From Algoriphagus aquimarinus (GTDB lineage: Bacteria; Bacteroidota; Bacteroidia; Cytophagales; Cyclobacteriaceae), in assembly GCF_900112005.1 (NCBI RefSeq), contig NZ_FOKK01000011.1, positions 102,637 to 166,636 of the forward strand: a stretch of DNA of 64,000 bases, given 5' to 3'. The translations under genes and the position numbers were made by a program. The notes under the pieces are model-generated. The model searched no databases, was not told the DNA's origin, and was given only the letters and a program-made list of their open reading frames with translations. Below, one piece after another: positions 37,282 through 45,945 of the stretch; the first letter of the stretch is position 1, and every line of letters starts with the position of its first letter.

Positions 37282-37719
37282 TTAATTGCTTGAGTAGGTA
37301 AAATTAGAATGGTCGGGAATGAAAGTTTCCCAATTCATCTGTAGGGAGTGTTGTATGGATTGTTTCAGCTCATCAAACCGCGAGGATTTAGGAACGTAAT
37401 AATTCGCGCCAAGAGCCAAGGATTGCTTAACAAAGGGTCCGTCTTTGGTGGTTGACAGCATGATGACTGGTAAATTCTTAAACTTATCAGACTCCCTTAA
37501 TTTCTTCAATACCTCCAAACCATTCATTTTAGGCATATTAATATCCAAAAACACCAAATAGGGAGTTGGAGGAGGATTATTGATAGCTTCCAATAGTTCA
37601 AGCCCATCCGCATGAGTGACCACTTCATAATTACCGCCGATTTGTTTGATAATTAGTTTAAAAAACTCCAAATCATCCAAATCATCATCAGCATAAAATA
37701 TTGTAAGTTTCTCGTTCAT
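37282..37719 (-). CDS. Single-domain response regulator (phytochrome partner)
   Basis: From the ATG at 37719 (NEKLTIFYADDDLDDL...) the product is 145 residues: a CheY-like receiver with acidic pocket ADDDLDD, phospho-Asp in LVFLDINMP, Thr/Ser in MLSTTKDG and Lys in YVPKSSRF. It has no output domain, like Rcp1-type partners of phytochromes. It is first gene of the RR-bphO-bphP operon. Confidence 0.92.
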   Translation of the reverse strand: MNEKLTIFYADDDLDDLEFFKLIIKQIGGNYEVVTHADGLELLEAINNPPPTPYLVFLDINMPKMNGLEVLKKLRESDKFKNLPVIMLSTTKDGPFVKQSLALGANYYVPKSSRFDELKQSIQHSLQMNWETFIPDHSNFTYSSN

Positions 37720-37799
37720 GGGAAGGTGAAAATTTGATCGGTAGTAGCAAATTGCTTGCAAATATACAGAAAATTATGCCTGTGTTGACAGGTCTGTTT

Positions 37800-38160
37800 G
37801 GGATAGTTCCGCAAAGCTGGCGGGGGTTGGCGGTTGTTGGTTGGTGGTTGTTGGTTGGTGGTTGTTGGTTGTTGGTTGTTGGTTGTTTCCGCTACGCCTT
37901 GGCGCACAGGCACGGCGGACAGGGGTTGGTGAATATAAAATGGGAGGAATTGAGTCGGGAAGTTGGAAACGGAGCTGACTCCCCCTTGGAGTAGGAGTTT
38001 GAATGGATGAAGATTGATGACCGGTGACCGGTGTCAGGTGTTGGTTGGTGGTTGTTGGTTATTGGTTGGTGGTTGGTGGTTGTTTCCGCCACAGGGGTTG
38101 GTGAATTTAAAATGGGAGGAATTTAAAATTTAAAATGAGGGAATTAGAAATTAAAAATTC
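37800..38160 (+). repeat. T/G arrays 3 and 4 with shared boundary sequences
   Basis: Arrays 37824-37888 and 38036-38086 consist of ggttgttggttggtgg units. Each ends in tttccgc(c/t)ac and ggggttggtgaat, followed by taaaatgggaggaatt. Between them lie a block shared with 31760-31800 and 38800 (gtcgggaagttggaaacgga, gactcccccttggagtagg) and a ccggtgaccggt palindrome. No gene. Confidence 0.75.
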
Positions 38161-38162
38161 AT

Positions 38163-38318
38163 AAAAGTAGCGAAGTGTGAGTATCACCCTGAAGGGGTGA
38201 AACCATTAATAGCCATGGGTGAAACCCATGGTAAAGAAAGATTAAAGACCATTTCCCTCGGTCCTAGGTCATAATGGGATAGGGATGTTTGTACCGAGGA
38301 TGGAAAGGAATCCATATG
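38163..38318 (+). repeat. Hairpin module B, copy 1
   Basis: The palindromes caccctgaaggggtg and gccatgggtgaaacccatggt precede the CCTCGGT ... ACCGAGG core. Copies are at 42547-42704 and 43083-43232. Confidence 0.8.
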
Positions 38319-38336
38319 GAAAAGTGGAGACTTGCG

Positions 38337-38586
38337 CTTAATCAGGTAAGGGCGAATGATGATTCGCCCCTACATAGATTCGGTTTTCACATTGATCTAA
38401 AAGGTCAGAATGGTAGGAAGCCTGCCGTAGATAGGCATCGTTTGTAGCCCAGGGTTTTAACCCTGGGTTTAAAAAGACATTTAGGCCATTGCCCTCGGAC
38501 CTGAGCCTTCTTTTGGAAAAGAATGTTTGTACCGAGGAATGGAAACGAGATGTCGGATCCATCCAGCTTCTGGAGAAGCAGGACAA
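38337..38586 (+). repeat. Hairpin module A, variant copy
   Basis: As module A, but the core interior is replaced by gagccttcttttggaaaaga between CCTCGG and CCGAGG, ending gcttctggagaagc. With module B before it, this forms the left copy of a direct repeat of about 420 bp whose right copy is 42547-42972. Confidence 0.8.
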
Positions 38587-38619
38587 CAGAGAGATTGATA
38601 TCCGTTGACTGGTGTCAGA

Positions 38620-38752
38620 TGTTGGTTGTTGGTTATTGGTTGTTGGTTGTTGGTTATTGGTTGTTGGTGGTTGGTTGTTGGTTGTTGGTGGTTGGTGGTT
38701 GGTGGTTGGTGGTTATTAGTTATTAGTTGTTGGTTGTTGGTTGTTGGTTGGT
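38620..38752 (+). repeat. T/G array 5
   Basis: A 133-bp array; the first 70 bp equals the start of array 6 (39376) and the last 70 bp equals the end of array 7 (42317-42388), showing exchange between blocks. Confidence 0.8.
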
Positions 38753-38844
38753 GAATTTAAAATGAAAGGAATTGAAAATTTAAAATGGTAGGAATTGAGT
38801 CGGGAAGTTGGAAACGGAGCTGACTCTCCCTTGGAGTAGGAGTT

Positions 38845-39055
38845 TGAATGTTGAATATCGAATGATGAATGATGAATGATGAAGGTGGAGGCAGGCCGGA
38901 AGATTTGCGCTAGAGGAGATTAGGTAGCAATGCCGTAGGCATGACAGATTTATAGCTACGGGTTTTAACCCGTAGTAAATGTAGAAATAGGCCATTTCCC
39001 TCGGTCCTAGGTCATATTGGGATAGGGATGTTTGTACCGAGGATGGAAAGGAATC
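38845..39055 (+). repeat. gaatgat units and hairpin module C, copy 2
   Basis: gaatgat tandem units (38845-38885) lead to the gctacgggttttaacccgtag hairpin and the CCTCGGT ... ACCGAGG core, nearly the same as 31800-32008. Confidence 0.75.
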
Positions 39056-39084
39056 CATATGGGAAAATGGAGCGCTAGATCAGG

Positions 39085-39334
39085 CTTAATCAGGAACTTG
39101 CTATGGTAAGGGCGAATGATGATTCGCCCCTACATGGATACGGTTTTCACATTGATCCAAAAGGTCAGAATGGTAGGAAGCCTGCCGTAGGTAGGCATCG
39201 TTTGTAGCCCAGGGTTTTAACCCTGGGTAATAAAGATAATTGGCCATTTCCCTCGGTCCTAGGTCATAATGGGATAGGGATGTTTGTACCGAGGATGGAA
39301 AGGAAATATCCAACACGTCCAGCTTCTGGAGAAG
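39085..39334 (+). repeat. Hairpin module A, copy 2
   Basis: Nearly identical to 32217-32440, including cccagggttttaaccctggg and the core, and joined to the gcttctggagaagc linker. Confidence 0.8.
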
Positions 39335-39375
39335 CAGGACAACAGAGAGATTGATATCCGTTGACTGGTGTCAGA

Positions 39376-39453
39376 TGTTGGTTGTTGGTTATTGGTTGTT
39401 GGTTGTTGGTTATTGGTTGTTGGTGGTTGGTTGTTGGTTGTTGGTGGTTGTTA
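39376..39453 (+). repeat. T/G array 6
   Basis: Duplicates the first part of array 5 together with about 55 bp of preceding sequence (linker, gagagattgatatccgttga). Confidence 0.8.
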
Positions 39454-39933
39454 GGGGGAATTTAAAATGAAGGATCCGACAGCTATAGGAATAAAATGAG
39501 GAGTAGGAAATTAGGAAGCCTGGCGTGAACGGACATGAGGTAGGTGAAGTAACATTTTTTAAGTCTAAGGAATGACAACTTTTAGTTTTTATCTTGCTAC
39601 TTTTCGGATTCATGCATAAAGCCCAAGACTGATCTTTTCCCATCAAATTGCAGAGAGGAATCCCAACTGGATTAAGAAGGCAGGTGGTAACTCTGAAAAA
39701 ATCCCTTTATTGGGAAAGCATATCTGAGAAGTAGGAATGAGAGGAATTAAGGAGGACTTGAGTGCAGCTATTTCGGAAGGAATTCATCTTTCTGAAGGTT
39801 ATTTATCTCGAAAAATTAATACTATGAAAAGCTATTGTTTTGGTTATATATTTTAAAGAAGTGACTTATTTATATGTTTATAGATTAGCACCAGGAGTCA
39901 ATAATTTTTTAATTCAGGAATAACCTATCATCT
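39454..39933. other. Spacer before MBOAT gene with a short HTH-like frame
   Basis: No convincing gene. A 39-codon plus-strand frame at 39737-39856 contains SEGIHLSEGYLSRKIN, which faintly resembles an AraC-type recognition helix; it may be a gene fragment or chance. The last 80 bp is AT-rich and probably promoter. Confidence 0.3.
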
Positions 39934-41388
39934 ATGCTTTTCAATTCACTTGACTTTGCTGTCTTCCTCCCAATAGTCTTTGTACTCTATTGGTTTGTGT
40001 TCAAAAATAGCCTGAGATCACAGAATTTTCTGATTGTCATAGCGAGCTATTTTTTCTATGGTTGGTGGGATTGGAGGTTCTTGGCGCTGATAGTTTTCAG
40101 CACTTTAGTCGATTTTATAGTAGGAAAACAGCTGGACAAAGTTGAAGATCGTCATATACGAAAATGTCTTTTGGTTTTTAGTATTTTAATCAATATTGGC
40201 TTCCTAGGCTTTTTCAAGTACTACAATTTCTTTCTAGACAATTTTATCACTGCCTTCACCTTTATGGGTATGCCTATCAAGGCCAATACCCTTAATATTA
40301 TTTTGCCTGTAGGCATCAGTTTCTATACTTTTCAAACGATGAGCTATTCTATAGATGTCTATAGAAGAAAATTAGTAGCCACGAAGGATCTGGTAGCGTT
40401 TTCAGCTTTCGTAAGTTTCTTCCCTCAGCTAGTGGCTGGGCCTATAGAGCGGGCATCCAATCTACTCCCTCAGTTTTTTGAAAGGAGAAAATTTGATTAT
40501 TTACAAGCGAAGGATGGTTTGCGGCAGGTCTTATGGGGCTTATTCAAGAAGATTGTTATAGCTGATAATTGTGCAGAGTTTGCCAATACTATTTTCAACA
40601 ACTCCTCCGATTATGGGGGCAGCACCTTAGTGCTGGGAGCTGTGTTTTTCACTTTCCAGATTTATGGGGATTTTTCAGGATATTCTGACATTGCCATAGG
40701 AACCTCCAGGTTATTTGGATTCAATTTGATGCAGAATTTTGCTTTCCCATATTTCTCCAGGGATATAGCCGAATTTTGGCGTCGCTGGCATATTTCACTT
40801 TCCACCTGGTTTAGAGATTATCTGTATATCCCTTTGGGAGGCAGCAAGGGAAGTAAGGGTCAGCAGATTAGAAATATCTTTATCATCTTCCTTGTCAGCG
40901 GTTTCTGGCATGGTGCAAATTGGACTTTTATAGTTTGGGGAGCGCTGAACGCTATTTATTTCATCCCATTGCTCTTATTTGGCACCAACAGAAAGAATCT
41001 AGAGACTGTAGCAATGGACAAGAAACGTCCGAGTTTGCGGGAATTCTCTTCTATTTTAGGCACATTTTCTTTGACGGTATTTGCATGGATATTCTTTAGG
41101 GCTGAGGATATGAGTCATGCCTTGAGCTACATTTCCGGAATCTTTACCACTCAGCTATTTCAAGTTCCTGATTTCTCTGTCTTCCCTGGAGCCCTTACCC
41201 TATTGCTCTTGATAGCGGGATTTCTATTGGTGGAATGGAAGGGCAGATTTGGTCAATATGCTATTTGCAGGATGCAGGCAATCCCAAGTAAAGCACGCCG
41301 GTGGTCCATTTATTTTCTGATTATCCTGATCATCGATATATTCGGGAATACTTCAGAAGAGATAGAATTTATTTACTTCCACTTTTGA
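39934..41388 (+). CDS. MBOAT family O-acyltransferase (AlgI-like)
   Basis: This 484-residue polytopic membrane enzyme (about 11 TMs) has the AlgI/DltB motif set: SYFFYGWWDWRFL, a central RRWHISLSTWFRDYLYIPLGG and the catalytic His in SGFWHGANWTFIVWG. It transfers acyl groups, usually acetyl, across the inner membrane to an extracytoplasmic polysaccharide or similar acceptor. The SGNH-like partner starts 1 bp after its stop, the usual AlgI-AlgJ/X-like arrangement. No glycan synthesis genes are nearby. The pair is bracketed by repeat blocks. Confidence 0.93.
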   Translation: MLFNSLDFAVFLPIVFVLYWFVFKNSLRSQNFLIVIASYFFYGWWDWRFLALIVFSTLVDFIVGKQLDKVEDRHIRKCLLVFSILINIGFLGFFKYYNFFLDNFITAFTFMGMPIKANTLNIILPVGISFYTFQTMSYSIDVYRRKLVATKDLVAFSAFVSFFPQLVAGPIERASNLLPQFFERRKFDYLQAKDGLRQVLWGLFKKIVIADNCAEFANTIFNNSSDYGGSTLVLGAVFFTFQIYGDFSGYSDIAIGTSRLFGFNLMQNFAFPYFSRDIAEFWRRWHISLSTWFRDYLYIPLGGSKGSKGQQIRNIFIIFLVSGFWHGANWTFIVWGALNAIYFIPLLLFGTNRKNLETVAMDKKRPSLREFSSILGTFSLTVFAWIFFRAEDMSHALSYISGIFTTQLFQVPDFSVFPGALTLLLLIAGFLLVEWKGRFGQYAICRMQAIPSKARRWSIYFLIILIIDIFGNTSEEIEFIYFHF

Positions 41389-41389
41389 T

Positions 41390-42283
41390 ATGATGATAAA
41401 ACTGTTCCTCAAACAAGTTTCTATTTTTCTCTTGTTATTAGTGGTGCTCAATTTCTTGTTGTTCTTTTTAATCCGTGGATTTTATATTAAAGATTACGAT
41501 GAAGTGGATTTAGGGTATTCAGAGTACCTACTTGCGGATTCGCATGGCACTCCTCTCGGTGATTTCACAGAAATCCATGAAGTTCATAATTTTTCGGGAC
41601 AGAGTGATTCCTACCTAGACATGGAGCGTAAGTTGAGGTATCTGATACGTCATACCACAGTGAAAAAAATCTACCTCAGTGTGGATGACCATACCCTTTC
41701 ACCAACACGAGAGAATCAAAATAACCTGGACAGATCTGCCTATTATACTGATAAGGAGGATTATTCAAGTTATAAGGAATTCATCTATGAAAAGTACCTT
41801 AGGTATTACTGTGTGTTTTTGAATGATAGGTACAGTTTGGTGATCAAGAATTTCCTACAGAATGAATTATTTGATTTTTCTAAGTGGGGCGGCAGTAGAT
41901 CTAAGAGTTCCTGGGAGGATATGTCTGCTTTGCAGCAAGAGGAGATCAGTACAGATAGAATCAATAATTACTTTGAATCTACTTTCCCTTCAGTGATAAT
42001 GTCCGGTTCCTTGGAGAGGATTATAGCTATATGTAAGGCAAATGACATAGAGTTAATAGGTTTGAGATTTCCCTTGACCAAGACATATTTAGACATTTTG
42101 GACAACGAAAGCTATAACGCTGATAGCATATTGACGATCAACAATTTACACATTATAGATTTTGACAGTTTGTATATGGAGCAGGACTATATGTTTAGAG
42201 ATATGGATCATTTAGATAAAGAAGGCGGGGAGAAATTTGCAGATATTTTATTCGATAGCCTGGAGGAAAAGAAGGTTTATTGA
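41390..42283 (+). CDS. SGNH-like acyltransferase partner of the MBOAT protein
   Basis: The 297-residue protein has one N-terminal TM helix (LFLKQVSIFLLLLVVLNFLL) and an extracytoplasmic domain. LLADSHGTPL resembles block I of SGNH hydrolases, and MDHLDKEGGEKFAD near the C-terminus supplies the Asp-x-x-His block V. This matches AlgJ/AlgX-type or DltD-like partners that pass the acyl group to the final acceptor. The stop codon is followed immediately by a T/G array. Confidence 0.7.
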   Translation: MMIKLFLKQVSIFLLLLVVLNFLLFFLIRGFYIKDYDEVDLGYSEYLLADSHGTPLGDFTEIHEVHNFSGQSDSYLDMERKLRYLIRHTTVKKIYLSVDDHTLSPTRENQNNLDRSAYYTDKEDYSSYKEFIYEKYLRYYCVFLNDRYSLVIKNFLQNELFDFSKWGGSRSKSSWEDMSALQQEEISTDRINNYFESTFPSVIMSGSLERIIAICKANDIELIGLRFPLTKTYLDILDNESYNADSILTINNLHIIDFDSLYMEQDYMFRDMDHLDKEGGEKFADILFDSLEEKKVY

Positions 42284-42388
42284 TTTGTTGGGTGTTGGGT
42301 GTTGGTTGGGTGTTGGTTGTTGGTGGTTGGTGGTTGGTGGTTGGTGGTTATTAGTTATTAGTTGTTGGTTGTTGGTTGTTGGTTGGTG
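42284..42388 (+). repeat. T/G array 7
   Basis: Begins at the base after the SGNH-like gene stop. Units are gggtgttggt then ggtggttggt and gttattagtt, ending ggtgaatttaaaatggg. Confidence 0.8.
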
Positions 42389-42972
42389 AATTTAAAATGG
42401 GAGGAATTTAAAATTTAAAATTAATTTGCTGGACTTGGGCTTAGCAGTGACCCCCGACCCCTTCCCGATAGTTATCGCGGAGGGGAGAATGGAGTTGGGT
42501 GCTGGAGCGAAGAATTTAAAAAGAAGGAATTAGAAATTTAAAATATATAAAAGTAGAGAAGTGTGAGTATCACCCTGAAGGGGTGAAACCATTAATAGCC
42601 ATGGGTGAAACCCATGGTAAAGAAAGATTAAAGACCATTTCCCTCGGTCCTAGGTCATAATGGGATAGGGATGTTTGTACCGAGGATGGAAAGGAATCCA
42701 TATGGAAAAGTGGAGACTTGCGCTTAATCAGGTAAGGGCGAATGATGATTCGCCCCTACATAGATTCGGTTTTCACATTGATCTAAAAGGTCAGAATGGT
42801 AGGAAGCCTGCCGTAGATAGGCATCGTTTGTAGCCCAGGGTTTTAACCCTGGGTTTAAAAAGACATTTAGGCCATTGCCCTCGGACCTGAGCCTTCTTTT
42901 GGAAAAGAATGTTTGTACCGAGGAATGGAAACGAGATGTCGGATCCATCCAGCTTCTGGAGAAGCAGGACAA
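42389..42972 (+). repeat. Modules B and A variant, right copy of the 420-bp direct repeat
   Basis: 42389-42546 holds gacccccgaccccttcccga-type sequence with a cgatagttatcg palindrome. 42547-42972 is almost identical to 38163-38586 in the same orientation, including both cores and gcttctggagaagc. Confidence 0.85.
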
Positions 42973-43082
42973 CGGAGGGAATTAAAAATTAAAAATGAGA
43001 GGAAGTCGGAAAGCTGGTGGTGACCCCCGACCCCTAAAGGGGAGAATGGAGTTGGGTGCTGGAGCGAAGAATTTAAAATATA

Positions 43083-43385
43083 TAAAAGTGGAGAAGTGTG
43101 AGTATCACCCTGAAGGGGTGAAACCATTAATAGCCATGGGTGAAACCCATGGTAAAGAAAGATTAAAGACCATTGCCCTCGGTCCTAGGTCATAATGGGA
43201 TAGGGATGTTTGTACCGAGGAATGGAAAGGAAATATCCAACACGTCCAGCTTCTGGAGAAGCAGGACAACAGACAGGCAAAAGACGGAAACGTAACCTTG
43301 CGGGATGTCGAATTTCGGATGTCGGTAATTTCGAATGTTGAATATCGAATGATGAATGATGAATGATGAAGGTGGAGGCAGGCAG
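43083..43385 (+). repeat. Module B (third copy) and linker module
   Basis: Module B at 43083-43232 is followed by the gcttctggagaagc linker, ttgcgggatgtcg and gaatgat units. Before it (43015-43080) lies gacccccgacccctaaaggg, a word also found at 62786 and 63880. Confidence 0.8.
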
Positions 43386-43404
43386 GTTTGAAGACTTGCG
43401 CTCA

Positions 43405-43624
43405 ATCAGGAACTTGCTATGGTAAGGGCGAATGATGATTCGCCCCTACATGGATACGGTGTTCACATTGATCTAAAAGGTCAGAATGGTAGGAAGCCTG
43501 CCGTAGGTAGGCATCGTTTGTAGCCCAGGGTTTTAACCCTGGGTAATAAAGATAATTGGCCATTTCCCTCGGTCCTAGGTCATAATGGGATAGGGATGTT
43601 TGTACCGAGGATGGAAAGGAATCC
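43405..43624 (+). repeat. Hairpin module A, copy 3
   Basis: Same order and almost the same sequence as 32217 and 39085. Confidence 0.8.
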
Positions 43625-43652
43625 ATATCGGAAAGTGGAGACTTGCGCTAGA

Positions 43653-43740
43653 GGGTTGTTGGTTATTGGTTGGTTGTTGGTTATTGGTTGGTTGTTGGTT
43701 GTTGGTTGTTGGTTGTTGGTTGTTGGTTCCGCCACGGCGG
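43653..43740 (+). repeat. T/G array 8
   Basis: ggttattggttggttgttgg units end in ttccgccacggcggac, a short GC hairpin boundary. It lies about 75 bp downstream of the DUF4157 gene. Confidence 0.8.
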
Positions 43741-43816
43741 ACATGCAAGGGGGAAAAGAACCTTATGGGCAAATGGTATTTGAGACAGAGACTACGGTGG
43801 AGAATTTTATCTGTGA

Positions 43817-45430
43817 TTACTTTACTAAGCCTTGCATAAAACTACCTCCACCTCCACCAAAGCCACCTCCGCCGCCGAAGCCATTACCTCCGCCGCCAAA
43901 AGGTCCTTTAGAAAATGGATGTTCGTTCGCCGGAGGCATGAAGTAAACCATAGAGGACACTTTTTTACCAGACTCATCTTTCACTTCAGCCAGGGCTGCC
44001 TCAAGGATTTCGTTCGGTAAACCAATATTCCTCAATCCTTCTGTAGCCATAGAGATCGCCACTGCAACAGGAGAATCAAACCCTGATGGGGTTTTAGCGG
44101 AGTCAAAGAATGGACCTACTACCCTTTGGTTGGTATGGGAATCTCCGAAGCCTACATTTCTTGGATTGTTGGACAATTGATTCACCACCTCATTTAGCTG
44201 TAGGGCTGTGGGATTTCCATTTTGCCCAGAAAGTATTTCAAGAATCTCATTAATCCCTTGACCTCCTGTGAGGGCTTGTGCCCAAGTTCTCACCCAATTG
44301 GATCCGAAGAATTGCCATTGCTCTCGGTTCTCGTGCAGCCATTGCACAATGATACGAATAGAACTATCAGATAAATGGTGAGTACGATCTAATCCTGCCC
44401 CTGAAAGGCTCATCCCAGAGGACATCTTGTCGTGTCCTTGATACTGTGAACTTTGCCCTGACTGCAACATCTCATCGGTGAACTTAGAGCGAAATTCAGT
44501 GCGGCTCAGGTTCAATCCCATGCCTACAGATTTGGCCGCTTCCCGATTTGTCCTATCTGATATAGTAGATGAGGTTGAGAATCCCTGCGGTAAGGAATAA
44601 TGAAAGCCTCTATTACTTGGAGGGGCATATGGAACGATAGTGATATAACCTCCTCGAGCAAACTCGTTGACTATAAAAGAATTAATACTATCTCTACATT
44701 GTTGCAGTTCATTAGCCTGTATAGGGTAATTTTGCATGAACCTTAGTATCTCTGGCTGCGAAAGGGCAATCCCAAGTCCATCTACGAGTACTCTTTGAAT
44801 GATTCCTTCAGACTTCTGCTGTATAGAATTGGCAGAGGAGCTATTCACAACTCTAGTAAATTGAGCTGCTTGTTGAACCTGAGGTGCTTTAGCACCCATC
44901 ACATCCGCTTCTTTCTCCAGACCTTTATCATCATTCACATTCAGCTCCCCTTTCAACTGCATAGTAGGTCTTACTCTACCTTGTTTCTGCTGAATCACAT
45001 GCCATGCTTCGTGAGGGAGGTGTTTTTCTTGCCCGGGTCCTAGATGAATTTCTTTCCCTTGGGCATAAGCATGTGCTTGCAATTGAGCAGGTTTGTCAGA
45101 ATTACGATGCACTTTTACATCGTCTAAAGATATCCCAGATAGATTTTCCATTCCAGTTTTTAGCTTATCAGGTAAACCCGTATGGTTTTCTTTTTTTTGG
45201 ATGGGCGGCTGTAGTTCAGCGGTATAGTTATCTGCGATAGTCTTAAATTGAACATTTTGCATGGGCTGCTGATTATTATCAGCCATCTCCTGCATTTTCC
45301 TTTGAGCAATTGCTTCTGGTCGGTTGTCTATAAATTGAAAAGCAGACTCGCTACTGCTTTGTTTTTGGGAAGCAGGATTTGCCACTGCTTGACTTCTATT
45401 TTTTTGCTTATTGTCTGCGTGAGTAAGCAT
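43817..45430 (-). CDS. DUF4157 (eCIS-core) metallopeptidase-like protein with glycine-rich tail
   Basis: The 537-residue protein has a disordered Gln/Asn/Ser-rich N-terminus (1-80), then a DUF4157 domain (about 83-165): SGISLDDVKVHRNSDKPAQ, AYAQGKEIHLGPGQ and the zinc motif HEAWH at 140-144 followed by VIQQ. Residues about 210-510 form an unrecognised domain, and the C-terminus is a poly-Gly tail (GGGGNGFGGGGGFGGGG). DUF4157 proteins are often linked to extracellular contractile injection systems and to polymorphic toxins; no eCIS genes are in view. There is no signal peptide. Repeat blocks with T/G arrays flank it on both sides. Confidence 0.8.
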   Translation of the reverse strand: MLTHADNKQKNRSQAVANPASQKQSSSESAFQFIDNRPEAIAQRKMQEMADNNQQPMQNVQFKTIADNYTAELQPPIQKKENHTGLPDKLKTGMENLSGISLDDVKVHRNSDKPAQLQAHAYAQGKEIHLGPGQEKHLPHEAWHVIQQKQGRVRPTMQLKGELNVNDDKGLEKEADVMGAKAPQVQQAAQFTRVVNSSSANSIQQKSEGIIQRVLVDGLGIALSQPEILRFMQNYPIQANELQQCRDSINSFIVNEFARGGYITIVPYAPPSNRGFHYSLPQGFSTSSTISDRTNREAAKSVGMGLNLSRTEFRSKFTDEMLQSGQSSQYQGHDKMSSGMSLSGAGLDRTHHLSDSSIRIIVQWLHENREQWQFFGSNWVRTWAQALTGGQGINEILEILSGQNGNPTALQLNEVVNQLSNNPRNVGFGDSHTNQRVVGPFFDSAKTPSGFDSPVAVAISMATEGLRNIGLPNEILEAALAEVKDESGKKVSSMVYFMPPANEHPFSKGPFGGGGNGFGGGGGFGGGGGSFMQGLVK

Positions 45431-45582
45431 AATTTAATGTTTTCCGATTCTGTTTTTGTCAACTACTTAGGGTCTTGTTTATTAATTGAACTTCAGAGAG
45501 GCTAAAAAAATATATACACCTAAGTTTCTATGTATCAAAGTAATGATTATTTCCAACTTAAAAAAGTAGTAGAAAGGAAAGG

Positions 45583-45807
45583 GGTTGTTGGATGTTAGTT
45601 ATTGGTTATTGGTTGGTTGTTGGTTGTTGGTTATTGGTTATTGGTTGGTTGTTGGTTATTGGTTGTTGGTTGTTGGTTATTGGTTATTGGTTGGTTGTTG
45701 GTTATTGGTTGTTGGTTGTTGGTTGTTGGTTGGTTGTTGGTTGGTTGTTGGTTGGTTGTTGGTTGTTGGTTGGTTGTTGGTTGTTGGTTGTTGGTTATTG
45801 GTTGTTG
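45583..45807 (+). repeat. T/G array 9 (longest)
   Basis: 225 bp of ggttgttggtt, ggttattggtt and ggttggttgtt units with only T, G and A on the plus strand. All three plus frames are open because the unit holds no plus-strand stop in most phases, so the predicted frames here are not genes. Confidence 0.85.
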
Positions 45808-45889
45808 AGAATTTAAAATGAGTAAAGTCTCGATCCAAGTGAAACTCAATTTGGTCAATAAGATAATGGCCACGACGACAGGTCCGCAA

Positions 45890-45924
45890 CAAAAAAAGCC
45901 ATTAAGGAATTCCTCAATGGCTTT
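45890..45924 (-). terminator. Terminator of the sus-like operon
   Basis: The stem aaagccatt / aatggcttt around aggaattcct is followed on the minus strand by a T-run. It lies 21 bp after the stop of the phosphatase-family gene. Confidence 0.85.
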
Positions 45925-45945
45925 CAAATCCCCTAATAAGGAATA

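Noticed and set aside
39101..39316. Recurrent minus-strand frames of 69-82 codons (also at 32230, 38338, 42724, 43417, 54233) with a GLKPWATNDAYLRQ-like product
   Set aside because: They are translations of hairpin module A; GLKP arises from the gggttttaaccc palindrome. Copies vary in frame and ends with module edges, so they are repeats, not a protein family.
31653..43740. Classical IS element or transposase gene within the repeat blocks
   Set aside because: No transposase motifs (DDE, HUH, serine or tyrosine recombinase) were found in any frame of these blocks.
45585..45821. Overlapping plus-strand frames giving WLLVVGCWLL-like products and minus-strand NNQQPTTNN-like products
   Set aside because: These are low-complexity readings of T/G arrays in several phases; no start context or conservation.
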